Assembly: GCA_003972865.1 (NCBI GenBank) | Contig: QOAX01000269.1 | Location: 1-9,695 of the forward strand | DNA: 9,695 bases | DNA from: Verrucomicrobiota bacterium | Lineage (GTDB): Bacteria > Verrucomicrobiota > Verrucomicrobiia > Limisphaerales > UBA1096 | Direction: 5' to 3' | In this document: positions 1 to 6,930 of the stretch, one piece after another | How the letters are laid out: each line of letters starts with the position of its first letter | How positions within the stretch are numbered: the first letter of the stretch is position 1 | Translations under genes and position numbers: made by a program | Notes under the pieces: model-generated | What the model was told of the DNA's origin: nothing | Databases searched by the model: none | Seen by the model: the letters and a program-made list of their open reading frames with translations, nothing else

Positions 1-63
1 AAGTTCAAAAAACTGGTTGCCGATGCCTCGGAGGTACGCCTCCGCGATTGGTACAAGAAATAG
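1..63 (+). CDS. 3' end of an unidentified gene (partial)
   Basis: Frame 1 is open from the first base to a TAG at 61-63 and encodes the C-terminal 20 residues KFKKLVADASEVRLRDWYKK. The tail is basic and looks like a soluble, helical C-terminus. The product cannot be identified from so short a piece. Its reality is supported by the stop codon lying in the stem of a hairpin whose other arm carries the ftsK stop, the arrangement expected of two convergent genes meeting tail to tail. The start and most of the gene lie outside the window. Confidence 0.6.
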   Translation, partial: KFKKLVADASEVRLRDWYKK

Positions 64-80
64 CGCTTTGCCAAGCGCTA
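61..80. terminator. Stop-to-stop hairpin between convergent genes
   Basis: TAGCGCTT (61-68) and AAGCGCTA (73-80) are perfect reverse complements around a TGCC loop, giving an 8-bp stem. The TAG of the upstream gene forms the left edge, and the complement of the ftsK TAG forms the right edge. Read on the minus strand, the stem is followed by the fairly U-rich TTTCTTGT, so it could act as an intrinsic terminator for ftsK. The plus-strand tail is less U-rich. The 14 bases between the stops, CGCTTTGCCAAGCG, differ at one position from the palindromic motif dispersed through this window. Confidence 0.5.
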
Positions 81-2738
81 GTCTTCGACGTCGAAGAGGA
101 TTTCGCGCGGCTCGGCGCCCCGGCTGGGGCCGACGAGTCCGCGATCCTCGAGTTCGTCCATGATGCGGGCGGCACGGGTGTAGCCCAGTTTTAGGCGGCG
201 CTGCATGAGCGAGACGCTGGCCTTTTGCCCGACGCGGATGACCTCGATGCATCGCTGGATGAGATCTTCGTCTTCATCGATGCCGCTGCCGCCGTTGCCA
301 CCATTTCTGTTGGTGGGGGCCTCGAGTTGTCGTTCCATGTCCGTGTCGTAACACGGTTTGGCTTGAGAGTTGACGATTTCGACAATGCGGTTGATTTCCT
401 CGTCGGTGACGAGGCAGCCCTGTGCGCGGCGGAGGTTGGCCGTGCCGGGCGGCAGGAAGAGCATGTCCCCCTTGCCAAGTAGTTTATCGGCACCCATGGC
501 GTCAAGGATGGTGCGGGAGTCCACCTTGGCCGCAACCTGAAAGGCAATACGGGCCGGGATGTTGGCCTTGATGACGCCGGTGATGACGTCAACGCTGGGC
601 CGCTGCGTGGCGACGATGCAGTGGATGCCAGCGGCGCGGGCCATCTGCGTGATGCGTGCGATGCTGTTCTCCACATCGTTTTTGGCCATGAGCATCAGGT
701 CCGCCAACTCATCGATGATGACGACGATGTAGCTGAGCTTTTCGGGAATCTCGATGTCGTCTTCCCGTGGAATGCTGACTTCCTGATCCATCTCGACGGC
801 AAAGCCTTCGCTTTCGTCAAGCGGCAGTTCCGCCTGACTGGTCTTAGGCGGCTTCTTTCTGGTGCGGGAATTGAAACCAGCGATGTTACGGGCGCCGACC
901 TTGGCAAAAATCTGGTACCGCTTTTCCATCTCGTTCACAACCCACTTGAGCGCGAGAATGACTTTCTTGGGATCGTGCACCACCGGCGCGGCGAGGTGGG
1001 GGAGGCCGTTGTATAGCTGCAGCTCGACCACCTTGGGATCGATCATGACGAAGCGCAATTCCTCCGGTGTAAAGCGGAAAAGGAGCGAGGCGACCATGGC
1101 GTTGATGCAGACTGATTTGCCCGAGCCAGTGGCGCCGGCAATGAGCAGGTGTGGCATCTCGGCCAGGTCGGCGACGATCGGCTTGCCGTAAACATCCTTG
1201 CCCAAGGCAAGGGGAATTTTTGCCTTGGAGTTCCTCCATTCCGGCGACTCGACGATGTCGCGGAACAGCACCTTGGTCTTGATGAGGTTGGGAACCTCGA
1301 TGCCGACAGTGTTGCGGCCGGGCACCGGGGCGAGGATGTTGATTCGCTCGGCCTTGATGGCGGCGGCGATGTTGTTGGCCAAACCGGCGATTCGCTCGAG
1401 TTTGACACCCGGGGCCGGATGCAGTTCGTAGCGGGTGATGGTCGGGCCCTTGGTGATGTCCCCCTCGTTGACCTCAATCTTGAATTGCTCCAAGGTGTCC
1501 TTGAGCAGTCGGGCGTTGGCGAGGAGTTGCTCGCGGGTCTCGGTGGGGGCGGTCGGCGCATCCGGCTCGTCGAGCACATGTGACTTGGGCAGCTTGTAGC
1601 CATCGACCTTCGGTGTCATGGCCACAGCCATCGGCCCCTTGGCCTTGGCCAGGCGCTTGGGCAACTTGAGCTTGGGCGGCGCAGCGGCCTCCTTTTCCTC
1701 GTCCGGCGGGGTTTCGTCCGGTCCCGCTTGGCCAAGGATATCGGCGGTGTTGGCTGCCTCATGCTCGGTTGGTTCGCTTGATTCTTCCGATTGCGGTTCC
1801 TTAGTGTCGAGCGTATCGGTTTCGGCGGGTTGATCCTCGGCGGATGCCTTGACCTCCTCGGCTGAAATCACCTCGCCCATCTCGACCTCGTCCAAATCCG
1901 GTTCTGCCTCCTCTTCGGCTTTCTTACGGCGCTTCTTGCCGGAGACGCTCAGGTCGCGAACGGTCGGCTCGGGGATTGGCTTGAGGTCGGCGCCGAGGTC
2001 CTGGTCGGTGTCCTGTTCCCCGGCGGCTTGGTCGATCTCCCTCTCGATGGCTTTCTTCTGTTTTTGCAGGTCGCGCTCGAGCCTGTTGGCTTTGCGCTTG
2101 AGTGTTTTTTGGGACGGCACACCGGTGGTCAAGCTGGTTTGCTCGCGGCGGTCGCGCCAGTTGTCCCACGCATCCACCGTCCAGTGCCAAAGCTCGACCG
2201 GCTGAAGATTGGTGAGGAAATAGAGGCTGGCGAGGATGAGCGCTGTGTAGATGATGATGGCTCCCGCGGTTCCGAAAGTGTGGAAAACTGGGTAGATGAT
2301 TGTTTGAGCAATGACACCGCCGAGGTGGAAGCCGCTGACCCAAACATTGATGCCAAAGTTTTCATCCAGTTCCTGCAGCAGGCCCATTAGTGCCAGGAGA
2401 TAAACGGCGGCGGCCACGGGCTCTTTCCAGGAACGGCGCAGGTGGATGAAGAACGGGTGTAGAAAAGCGGCTCCGAACAAAAACAACAATAAAGGCACCA
2501 TGTAAGCCGCAAAGCCAATGGTGAAGAATGACCCAAAGGAGAGATAAGCCCCCACTGAGCCAATCATGTTAAGGTATCCCTCGTTCTGATCGCCCAAATT
2601 TTGGGGCGGATCAGCAGGATCGAAACTGAGCAGTGATAGGATGTAGAGGACTGAAACGGCGATCATCAGGATACCGACCCATCCCAGGTCCATCCGGGGC
2701 TGGGCGTTGGTATTTGCCTTACTCTCCCTGCGCAGCAC
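78..2738 (-). CDS. ftsK: FtsK/SpoIIIE family DNA translocase
   Basis: This is a membrane-anchored ATPase that pumps chromosomal DNA through the division septum and assists dimer resolution. The 886 residues show the full family layout. Residues about 18-176 are an N-terminal membrane domain with hydrophobic segments near 19-38, 62-95, 106-121 and 139-176. Residues about 180-390 are a charged, low-complexity linker rich in Glu, Lys and Pro. The RecA-like motor follows, with Walker A GATGSGKS at 535-542, Walker B VVIIDELAD at 672-680, and the conserved TQMARAAGIH and ATQRPSVDVITG stretches near 697-721. Residues about 822-886 are the winged-helix gamma domain that reads polar DNA motifs in characterised homologues (QRRLKLGYTRAARIMDELE). 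The assigned start is GTG at 2738 with no clear ribosome binding site. ATG at 2693 (Met16) begins just before the first membrane helix and is a real alternative. Length is typical of the family. Confidence 0.97.
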   Translation of the reverse strand: MLRRESKANTNAQPRMDLGWVGILMIAVSVLYILSLLSFDPADPPQNLGDQNEGYLNMIGSVGAYLSFGSFFTIGFAAYMVPLLLFLFGAAFLHPFFIHLRRSWKEPVAAAVYLLALMGLLQELDENFGINVWVSGFHLGGVIAQTIIYPVFHTFGTAGAIIIYTALILASLYFLTNLQPVELWHWTVDAWDNWRDRREQTSLTTGVPSQKTLKRKANRLERDLQKQKKAIEREIDQAAGEQDTDQDLGADLKPIPEPTVRDLSVSGKKRRKKAEEEAEPDLDEVEMGEVISAEEVKASAEDQPAETDTLDTKEPQSEESSEPTEHEAANTADILGQAGPDETPPDEEKEAAAPPKLKLPKRLAKAKGPMAVAMTPKVDGYKLPKSHVLDEPDAPTAPTETREQLLANARLLKDTLEQFKIEVNEGDITKGPTITRYELHPAPGVKLERIAGLANNIAAAIKAERINILAPVPGRNTVGIEVPNLIKTKVLFRDIVESPEWRNSKAKIPLALGKDVYGKPIVADLAEMPHLLIAGATGSGKSVCINAMVASLLFRFTPEELRFVMIDPKVVELQLYNGLPHLAAPVVHDPKKVILALKWVVNEMEKRYQIFAKVGARNIAGFNSRTRKKPPKTSQAELPLDESEGFAVEMDQEVSIPREDDIEIPEKLSYIVVIIDELADLMLMAKNDVENSIARITQMARAAGIHCIVATQRPSVDVITGVIKANIPARIAFQVAAKVDSRTILDAMGADKLLGKGDMLFLPPGTANLRRAQGCLVTDEEINRIVEIVNSQAKPCYDTDMERQLEAPTNRNGGNGGSGIDEDEDLIQRCIEVIRVGQKASVSLMQRRLKLGYTRAARIMDELEDRGLVGPSRGAEPREILFDVED
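1375..1382. repeat. TTGGCCAA motif copy inside ftsK
   Basis: This is an exact TTGGCCAA, read on the minus strand as Leu-Ala-Asn within the FtsK sequence GLANNI. It is one of ten exact copies in the window. Confidence 0.6.
1724..1736. repeat. CCGCTTGGCCAAG motif copy inside the ftsK linker
   Basis: This is an exact TTGGCCAA core at 1728-1735 with a CCGC flank. On the minus strand it encodes Leu-Gly-Gln-Ala-Gly in the poorly conserved FtsK linker. The same pentapeptide is encoded by nearly the same bases at 4232-4246, in an unrelated gene on the other strand. Confidence 0.65.
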
Positions 2739-2848
2739 GGGCCGGAGTGTAATGGCTTGGCCAACGAAGAAAAAGCGTGCAGTGGCGATTTATTTTTGGC
2801 GCGAACTGAGGTTGCCTTTCCGGCGGTTTCCTGTTTATTTCTTTGCCG
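2739..2848. promoter_or_regulatory. Divergent intergenic region, ftsK and the LysM gene
   Basis: This 110-base region between two outward-facing genes must hold their promoters if each has its own. On the minus strand, TACACT (2751-2746) resembles a -10 box, but no good -35 lies about 17 bases upstream. A transcript from it would begin almost at the GTG at 2738, which would mean a leaderless message or favour the ATG at 2693. On the plus strand, TTGCCT followed 17 bases later by TTATTT is only a weak match to a sigma-70 promoter. An exact TTGGCCAA lies at 2757-2764. No Shine-Dalgarno sequence is evident for either gene. Confidence 0.35.
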
Positions 2849-3637
2849 ATGAGGTATTGGTTTGGTTTGGGGCGGGTTTTGACCCTGGCGGCGCTGGTTG
2901 TCGGCGCCATCGGCTGCGAGCCAACGAGCGGGAGCAATTCCCGGCTGGAGGACGAACCCAATTTTGTCCGGGGCAAAAGCCGCCTGGCCCGCAGGGACAT
3001 CGACGGGGCGGTGCTTTCCTTCCGCAAGGCGCTAGCAAACAACCCGGCCAACGCCGCCGCCCATTTCGAGCTGGGGCTGATTTTTTACGAGCCCAGCAAC
3101 GAAAAAAACAACTACGTCTCGGCTGGCTACCATTTCCAGCGGCACCTCGAGTTGCAGCAGGACTCCCGCCACGCAGGCAACATTAGGGGCTTCATCAAGG
3201 CCTGCAAAAAAGAGATCGCCAAGGACATCGCAATGGCACCCATCCCGCCCTCGGAGATCAACGCCATCCACACGCTGCGCACGCAGTTGGCCAAAGCCAA
3301 CAGCGAGAATAGCCACCTCAAGAGCCAGGTCGAGGCCATGCGCGGCCGGTTGCAGCAAGCCGGCAGCGACGTGCCGGAGGTCGCCGTGGCGGTCGGCGGC
3401 CCGCCGCCTTCCGTGAATCCCCGCAATCCGCGCACGATGCCGCGGCCCAATTACGGCGGCCGATCCAGCCAAGCCCGAACCCACACGCTGCAGCCAGGCG
3501 AGAACCTCTACAGTCTGTCCCGGCGGTACGGCGTCGCGTTTACAACCCTGAAGGCCGCCAACCCGCGCCTGATGCGTAACTCCCGCGACCTCAAGCCGGG
3601 GGTCACCGTTTACATCCCCGCCAAGCGCACCCCGTAA
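2849..3637 (+). CDS. Probable lipoprotein with TPR-like and LysM domains
   Basis: The 262 residues start with a short basic N-terminus and a hydrophobic segment (10-22) ending in AIGC, so Cys23 could be lipidated. The lipobox is relaxed, with Ala rather than Leu at -3. Residues about 37-105 look like one to two TPR units (ARRDIDGAVLSFRKALANNPANAAAHFELGL). Residues about 136-171 look like a short coiled coil. A Pro/Asn-rich linker (about 184-208) leads to a C-terminal LysM domain at about 211-258 (THTLQPGENLYSLSRRYGV, ending VTVYIPAKR). LysM domains bind the N-acetylglucosamine of peptidoglycan, so a periplasmic or envelope role at the cell wall is inferred, with TPRs as a protein-contact surface. 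I chose ATG 2849 over TTG 2843, which would add only Met-Pro. No ribosome binding site is visible. It lies 9 bases upstream of the next gene and may be cotranscribed with it. The exact function is unknown. Confidence 0.88.
   Translation: MRYWFGLGRVLTLAALVVGAIGCEPTSGSNSRLEDEPNFVRGKSRLARRDIDGAVLSFRKALANNPANAAAHFELGLIFYEPSNEKNNYVSAGYHFQRHLELQQDSRHAGNIRGFIKACKKEIAKDIAMAPIPPSEINAIHTLRTQLAKANSENSHLKSQVEAMRGRLQQAGSDVPEVAVAVGGPPPSVNPRNPRTMPRPNYGGRSSQARTHTLQPGENLYSLSRRYGVAFTTLKAANPRLMRNSRDLKPGVTVYIPAKRTP
3287..3294. repeat. TTGGCCAA motif copy in the LysM gene
   Basis: This exact octamer is read as Leu-Ala-Lys in the coiled-coil segment (QLAKANSEN). Confidence 0.6.
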
Positions 3638-3646
3638 GGCCTCGCC

Positions 3647-4468
3647 GTGCGCCGGTTGGCCTTCCCAGTCATCCTCCTGTTTTGGCTGGTGATGAATGCG
3701 CTCCTGTGGCGCGCCGAGTACGGCGACACCGGCCGGGGCAGCCGTGTCTCCAACGACGTGGTGCTCGACAAAATTTTCAACGCACCTGACGCCTCCAACC
3801 TGCGGGTGTTCCAAAACGGCCAGTCGCTTGGCTTCATCCGTTGGGAAATCATCCCCGATGAGGTTTACTTCGGCGGCACCAACCAGCCGGCCGGCCGTGT
3901 CGAGTCGATCAAGGGCTACACCCTCGCGCTGGATGGCCGGCTTGATGTCGAGTCACTGCAGGGGAAGTTGCGATTCACCCTCCGCTCGACGCTGGACGCC
4001 GACCTCGAGTGGCAGAGCGTCAGCGCAACGATCGATATGCCCCCCAGCACATGGGAGTTTGCGGCGGCGGCAACCAATCAGGTGCTGATCGTGAAACACG
4101 ACGGGGCGCTTGGCCAATGGGAACGCACGACACCGCTTGGCCAACTGCGCAACCCCGCCGCATTGGCCGAGCAGTTCGCCGGGCCGCTTGTTGCGCCGCT
4201 GCTCAAGCCGTTGCTGCCGCCCAATGTCCCGCTTGGCCAAGCGGGCACCGCGCCGCTCGTGCTTGGCCTTGAGTGGGTCGTCTACAACGACGCCATTCGG
4301 TTCGGCAGCACGCGCGTCCGCATTTATCGTCTCGAGGCCAAGCTGCCCGGCGAGCGTGCCGTCACGGTTTTGGTGAGCCGCGTGGGCGAGATTTTGCGGG
4401 TCACTTTCCCCGGCCAACTGGAGTTCATCAACGAAAACATTCCCCTGCGAAAGCCGGGCCGCAAATGA
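3647..4468 (+). CDS. Uncharacterised membrane-anchored protein, ABC-linked
   Basis: I do not recognise the family. The 273 residues begin with a basic pair and one hydrophobic segment (about 5-21, AFPVILLFWLVMNALLW), consistent with a signal anchor or uncleaved signal. No lipobox is present. The rest is soluble and looks rich in beta strands (for example LQGKLRFTLRSTLDADLEWQSVSATIDM), ending in a basic tail, so most of it probably lies outside the cytoplasmic membrane. The start is GTG 3647, with a weak AAGG (3636-3639) upstream. The stop TGA 4466-4468 overlaps the ATG of the ABC ATPase gene, implying translational coupling and a shared complex or pathway. The gene holds three exact TTGGCCAA copies, and all five of its Leu-Gly pairs are encoded CTT GGC. 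A periplasmic partner or substrate handler of the exporter is a guess from position only. Confidence 0.82.
   Translation: MRRLAFPVILLFWLVMNALLWRAEYGDTGRGSRVSNDVVLDKIFNAPDASNLRVFQNGQSLGFIRWEIIPDEVYFGGTNQPAGRVESIKGYTLALDGRLDVESLQGKLRFTLRSTLDADLEWQSVSATIDMPPSTWEFAAAATNQVLIVKHDGALGQWERTTPLGQLRNPAALAEQFAGPLVAPLLKPLLPPNVPLGQAGTAPLVLGLEWVVYNDAIRFGSTRVRIYRLEAKLPGERAVTVLVSRVGEILRVTFPGQLEFINENIPLRKPGRK
4107..4147. repeat. Paired CGCTTGGCCAA copies
   Basis: CGCTTGGCCAA occurs at 4107-4117 and again at 4134-4144, 27 bases apart and in the same reading frame. Both copies encode Leu-Gly-Gln (GALGQW and PLGQL). With the copy at 4230-4243 they form the densest cluster of the motif in the window. Confidence 0.7.
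4228..4245. repeat. 18-bp perfect palindrome, fullest copy of the motif
   Basis: CCCGCTTGGCCAAGCGGG is its own reverse complement over all 18 bases and contains the complete 14-base consensus CGCTTGGCCAAGCG. It lies inside a coding region, encoding Val-Pro-Leu-Gly-Gln-Ala-Gly together with adjoining bases. It could therefore serve as a DNA site for a dimeric protein or methylase rather than as a terminator. Confidence 0.75.
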
Positions 4469-5187
4469 TAGAGATCGAGCATTTAACCAAGCACTTCGGC
4501 GACCTGAAGGCGGTCGACGACGTCAGCCTGACAGTGTCGAAGGGGGAGTTTTTCGTCATTCTCGGCCCCAATGCTGCCGGCAAAACCACCACCATCAAGG
4601 TCATGGCTGGGCTGATGAAACCGACGAGCGGCTCGGTGCGGATTTGCGGATTCGACATCGGCGTCAGCCCGATCGAGGCGCGTCGGCGCATGGCCTACGT
4701 GCCGGACTTTCCGTTCCTCTACGACAAGCTCACGCCGGCTGAATTCTTCCGGTTCACCGGCAAATTATTCGGGATGGAGGAGGCCGCGATGGAGGCCGAG
4801 GCCGAGCGCTTGGCCAAACGGTTCAACCTCGGCGAGTTTTTGGCCAAGCCGATCGAGGGCCTGTCGCACGGCACCAAGCAGCGCGTGGCCATCGTCTCCG
4901 CGCTGATGCACTCGCCGGAGGTTGTCGTATTCGACGAGCCGATGGTTGGGCTCGACCCGCATCACTCCCGAGTACTCAAGGACACCCTGCGCGAACAGGC
5001 TGACGCCGGTGTGACGGTGTTCGTCTCCACCCACCAACTCAGCGTCGCCGAGGAGATGGCCGACCGCATCGGCATCATGCACCAGGGCCGCCTCGCTGCC
5101 GTCGGGTCGCACGAGGAGCTGCAGGCGGCGAACCGCGATAGCACGCTCGAGTCGATCTTCCTGTCGCTCACCAACGACGACGAGTGA
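4465..5187 (+). CDS. ABC transporter ATP-binding protein (ABC-2/Ecs-like exporter)
   Basis: This is a 240-residue nucleotide-binding subunit that powers the permease encoded next. Motifs are Walker A GPNAAGKT at 34-41 (Ala where most relatives have Gly in GPNGAGKT), signature LSHGTKQR at 133-140 (His replacing the second-position Gly of LSGG), Walker B VVVFDEP at 153-159, D-loop GLDP and switch His190 (STHQ). The Q-loop region reads YVPDFPFLYDKLT, with Asp where Gln is usual. This variant is familiar in Ecs/ABC-2 type exporter ATPases, so activity is expected. I chose ATG 4465 because it overlaps the preceding stop (ATGA) and because the protein then begins MIEIEHLTKHFG, the usual first strand of such proteins. 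An upstream extension would run antisense to sense through the preceding gene. The stop overlaps the permease start (GTGA). Substrate is unknown. Confidence 0.95.
   Translation: MIEIEHLTKHFGDLKAVDDVSLTVSKGEFFVILGPNAAGKTTTIKVMAGLMKPTSGSVRICGFDIGVSPIEARRRMAYVPDFPFLYDKLTPAEFFRFTGKLFGMEEAAMEAEAERLAKRFNLGEFLAKPIEGLSHGTKQRVAIVSALMHSPEVVVFDEPMVGLDPHHSRVLKDTLREQADAGVTVFVSTHQLSVAEEMADRIGIMHQGRLAAVGSHEELQAANRDSTLESIFLSLTNDDE
4807..4847. repeat. Two TTGGCCAA copies in the ABC ATPase gene
   Basis: CGCTTGGCCAAACG at 4807-4820 matches 13 of 14 consensus bases. A second exact octamer lies at 4840-4847. Both are read as Leu-Ala-Lys (RLAKRF and FLAKPI), a different frame from the Leu-Gly-Gln copies upstream. 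Confidence 0.65.
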
Positions 5188-6911
5188 ACGACGCGAAGCC
5201 CATCCCGCACTGGCGACTGTTGGTCGGGGTCAACCGCACACAAAGCTGGCGGCGGCTCAAGTCGGCCGTGGCGCAGTCGCGGCTGCACGCATTCCTCATG
5301 GGCCTGTTCGTCGTGGGTTACGCCTGGCTGGCGTACGCACTGTTTCACAAGGCGCTGCAATTCACCTCGAGCTTCCCCGGACTCGGGCCGGTGCTGATCG
5401 AGCGAATGATGTTTCTGCTGTTCGCATTCCTGTTTTTGCTGCTGCTGCTCAGCAACGTCATCATCAACTTCACCAACCTGTTCCGAAACAAGGAAACGCA
5501 GTTCCTGCTGTCGCTGCCGGTGCCGCGCCAGGTTGTTTATCGGTGGAAAATTTTCGAGTCCGGCATCCTGGCGTCGTGGGCGTTTTTGTTCCTGATCGCG
5601 CCACTGGTGGCGGCGTACGGCGCGACCTACAATGCGCCGTGGCATTTTTACCTTGTGACGCCGTTGTTTGTGGCGTTGTTCGTCGTGCTGCCGGCCATCC
5701 TCGGCAGTTGGGCGGCGCTGGGACTGGCGCGTTGGGTGGATCGGCGGGCGTTTCAGGTGGCCGCCGTGCTGGCGGTGATCGTGTTGATCGTCGCCGCCAG
5801 CTCGTGGCTGCAGCCGGAGACGGTGACCGACGAGATGCTCGAGACGCGCGTGCTCGATGTCGTTGACCGGCTGCTGGCACGCACGCGGTTTTCGCTGTTC
5901 CCGTTCCTGCCAAGCTACTGGGTGTCGAGCGGGATCACCCAATGGGTTGAGGGCGCGTTGATGGGAACGTTTTTCTTCGGCTTGGTTTTGCTGAGTCACA
6001 CGCTCTTTTTCGGTTACCTCGCCTTGACGCGGACGGGCGGTTTTTTTTACGGGGCGCTCTCGGCGGTGAATAGCCGGGGCGGCGGAACGGCGGCGGGTTG
6101 GAAATTCTGGAAACGCAAACCGGCGCTTGACCAGGCGGCGTTCGCGCCCAGGCCGCTCGATCGCCTGGCCAGGCTGCTGTGGTGGGGCCGCGGCGACACG
6201 CGGGCGCTGATCGTGAAGGACATCCGCACCTTTTGGCGGGACGCTACGCAGTGGGGCCAGTCGCTGATCCTGTTTGGCCTGTTGATCGCGTACATCGTGA
6301 ACCTGCGCCACTTCTCGCACCGGCTGACGAGCGACTTTTGGATCGACCTCACCTCGTACCTGAACCTCGGCGCATGCGCGCTGAACCTCGCCACGCTGAC
6401 GACGCGGTTCGTCTTTCCGCAAATCTCGCTCGAGGGTAAGCGCATCTGGATCATCGGCATGGCGCCGCTCGGGATGCGCCGCACGCTCATGGCCAAATTC
6501 CTCTTCTCGACCGCCGTGTCGATGGGCGTGACGATGGCTCTGGTGGGGGCGTCGTGCGCGATGCTCTCGATTCCGCCCGGGCGTATTCTATATTTCACGC
6601 TGACCGTTGGCGTGATGGCGTTCACGCTCAACGCGCTGGCGGTGGGCCTCGGCGCGGTGTACCCGAATTTCCGCGAGGACAACCCGAGCAAGATCGTCAG
6701 TGGCTTCGGCGGCACGCTCTGCCTCGTGCTGAGTTTCCTCTACATCATCGGCATGCTGAGCCTGATGGCGGCGACATCGCGCTGGGCATTCGGCGGCAGC
6801 TCGGTGGCGGTGTTTTGGCTGGGGTGGGTGGTGTTTCTCGGTGGCTCATTCCTGCTCGGCTGGCTGCCGCTACGTGCCGGCATCCGCAAAATGGCCAGCG
6901 TGGAAATCTAG
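5184..6911 (+). CDS. ABC exporter permease, about 12 membrane helices
   Basis: The 575 residues carry hydrophobic segments near 36-56, 70-95, 127-148, 155-180, 189-207, 258-280, 360-373, 390-410, 433-460, 466-490, 508-528 and 541-562. The first six and last six flank a hydrophilic loop (about 295-355), as if two six-helix halves had been joined. That organisation and the stretch YPNFREDNPSKIVSGFGG (493-510) fit the large single-chain 'putative ABC exporter' permeases that pair with Ecs-like ATPases. The permease presumably forms a transporter with the ATPase just upstream. The start GTG 5184 overlaps the ATPase stop by four bases, so coupled translation is likely. The substrate (lipid, peptide or polysaccharide) cannot be told from sequence. 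The helix count is by eye. Confidence 0.9.
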   Translation: MNDAKPIPHWRLLVGVNRTQSWRRLKSAVAQSRLHAFLMGLFVVGYAWLAYALFHKALQFTSSFPGLGPVLIERMMFLLFAFLFLLLLLSNVIINFTNLFRNKETQFLLSLPVPRQVVYRWKIFESGILASWAFLFLIAPLVAAYGATYNAPWHFYLVTPLFVALFVVLPAILGSWAALGLARWVDRRAFQVAAVLAVIVLIVAASSWLQPETVTDEMLETRVLDVVDRLLARTRFSLFPFLPSYWVSSGITQWVEGALMGTFFFGLVLLSHTLFFGYLALTRTGGFFYGALSAVNSRGGGTAAGWKFWKRKPALDQAAFAPRPLDRLARLLWWGRGDTRALIVKDIRTFWRDATQWGQSLILFGLLIAYIVNLRHFSHRLTSDFWIDLTSYLNLGACALNLATLTTRFVFPQISLEGKRIWIIGMAPLGMRRTLMAKFLFSTAVSMGVTMALVGASCAMLSIPPGRILYFTLTVGVMAFTLNALAVGLGAVYPNFREDNPSKIVSGFGGTLCLVLSFLYIIGMLSLMAATSRWAFGGSSVAVFWLGWVVFLGGSFLLGWLPLRAGIRKMASVEI

Positions 6912-6930
6912 CCGCTTGGCCAGGCGCGGG
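6912..6930. repeat. Motif copy filling a convergent gene junction
   Basis: The whole 19-base gap between the permease stop and the recJ stop is one motif-like block. CGCTTGGCCAGGCG at 6913-6926 matches 13 of 14 consensus bases. A hairpin of about five pairs (CGCTT with AGGCG, one G-T) is possible. No T-run follows on either strand, so a classical intrinsic terminator is doubtful. Confidence 0.55.

Noticed and set aside
705..870. About 45-residue acidic/basic insert between Walker A and Walker B of FtsK
   Set aside because: It is long compared with Bacillus SpoIIIE, but E. coli FtsK has a segment of similar length here, so it is normal family variation.
2707..3186. Plus-strand open frame overlapping the ftsK start and the LysM gene
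   Set aside because: The product is Arg/Pro/Gly-rich with no domain, and it overlaps the better-supported lipoprotein frame, which has a signal sequence, TPR and LysM.
3032..3814. Minus-strand open frame (260 codons) opposite the LysM and membrane-anchored genes
   Set aside because: It spans two real genes antisense and shows biased composition with no family resemblance.
4273..4464. Upstream extension of the ABC ATPase frame by 64 codons
   Set aside because: The added residues are Arg/Gly/His-rich shadow of the preceding gene, and the ATGA overlap at 4465 gives a standard ATPase N-terminus.
4962..6422. Long minus-strand open frame (486 codons) opposite the ABC permease
   Set aside because: The translation is Arg/Gln/His-rich low-complexity sequence typical of the antisense of GC-rich coding DNA. 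The plus-strand frames carry clear ABC motifs and membrane helices.
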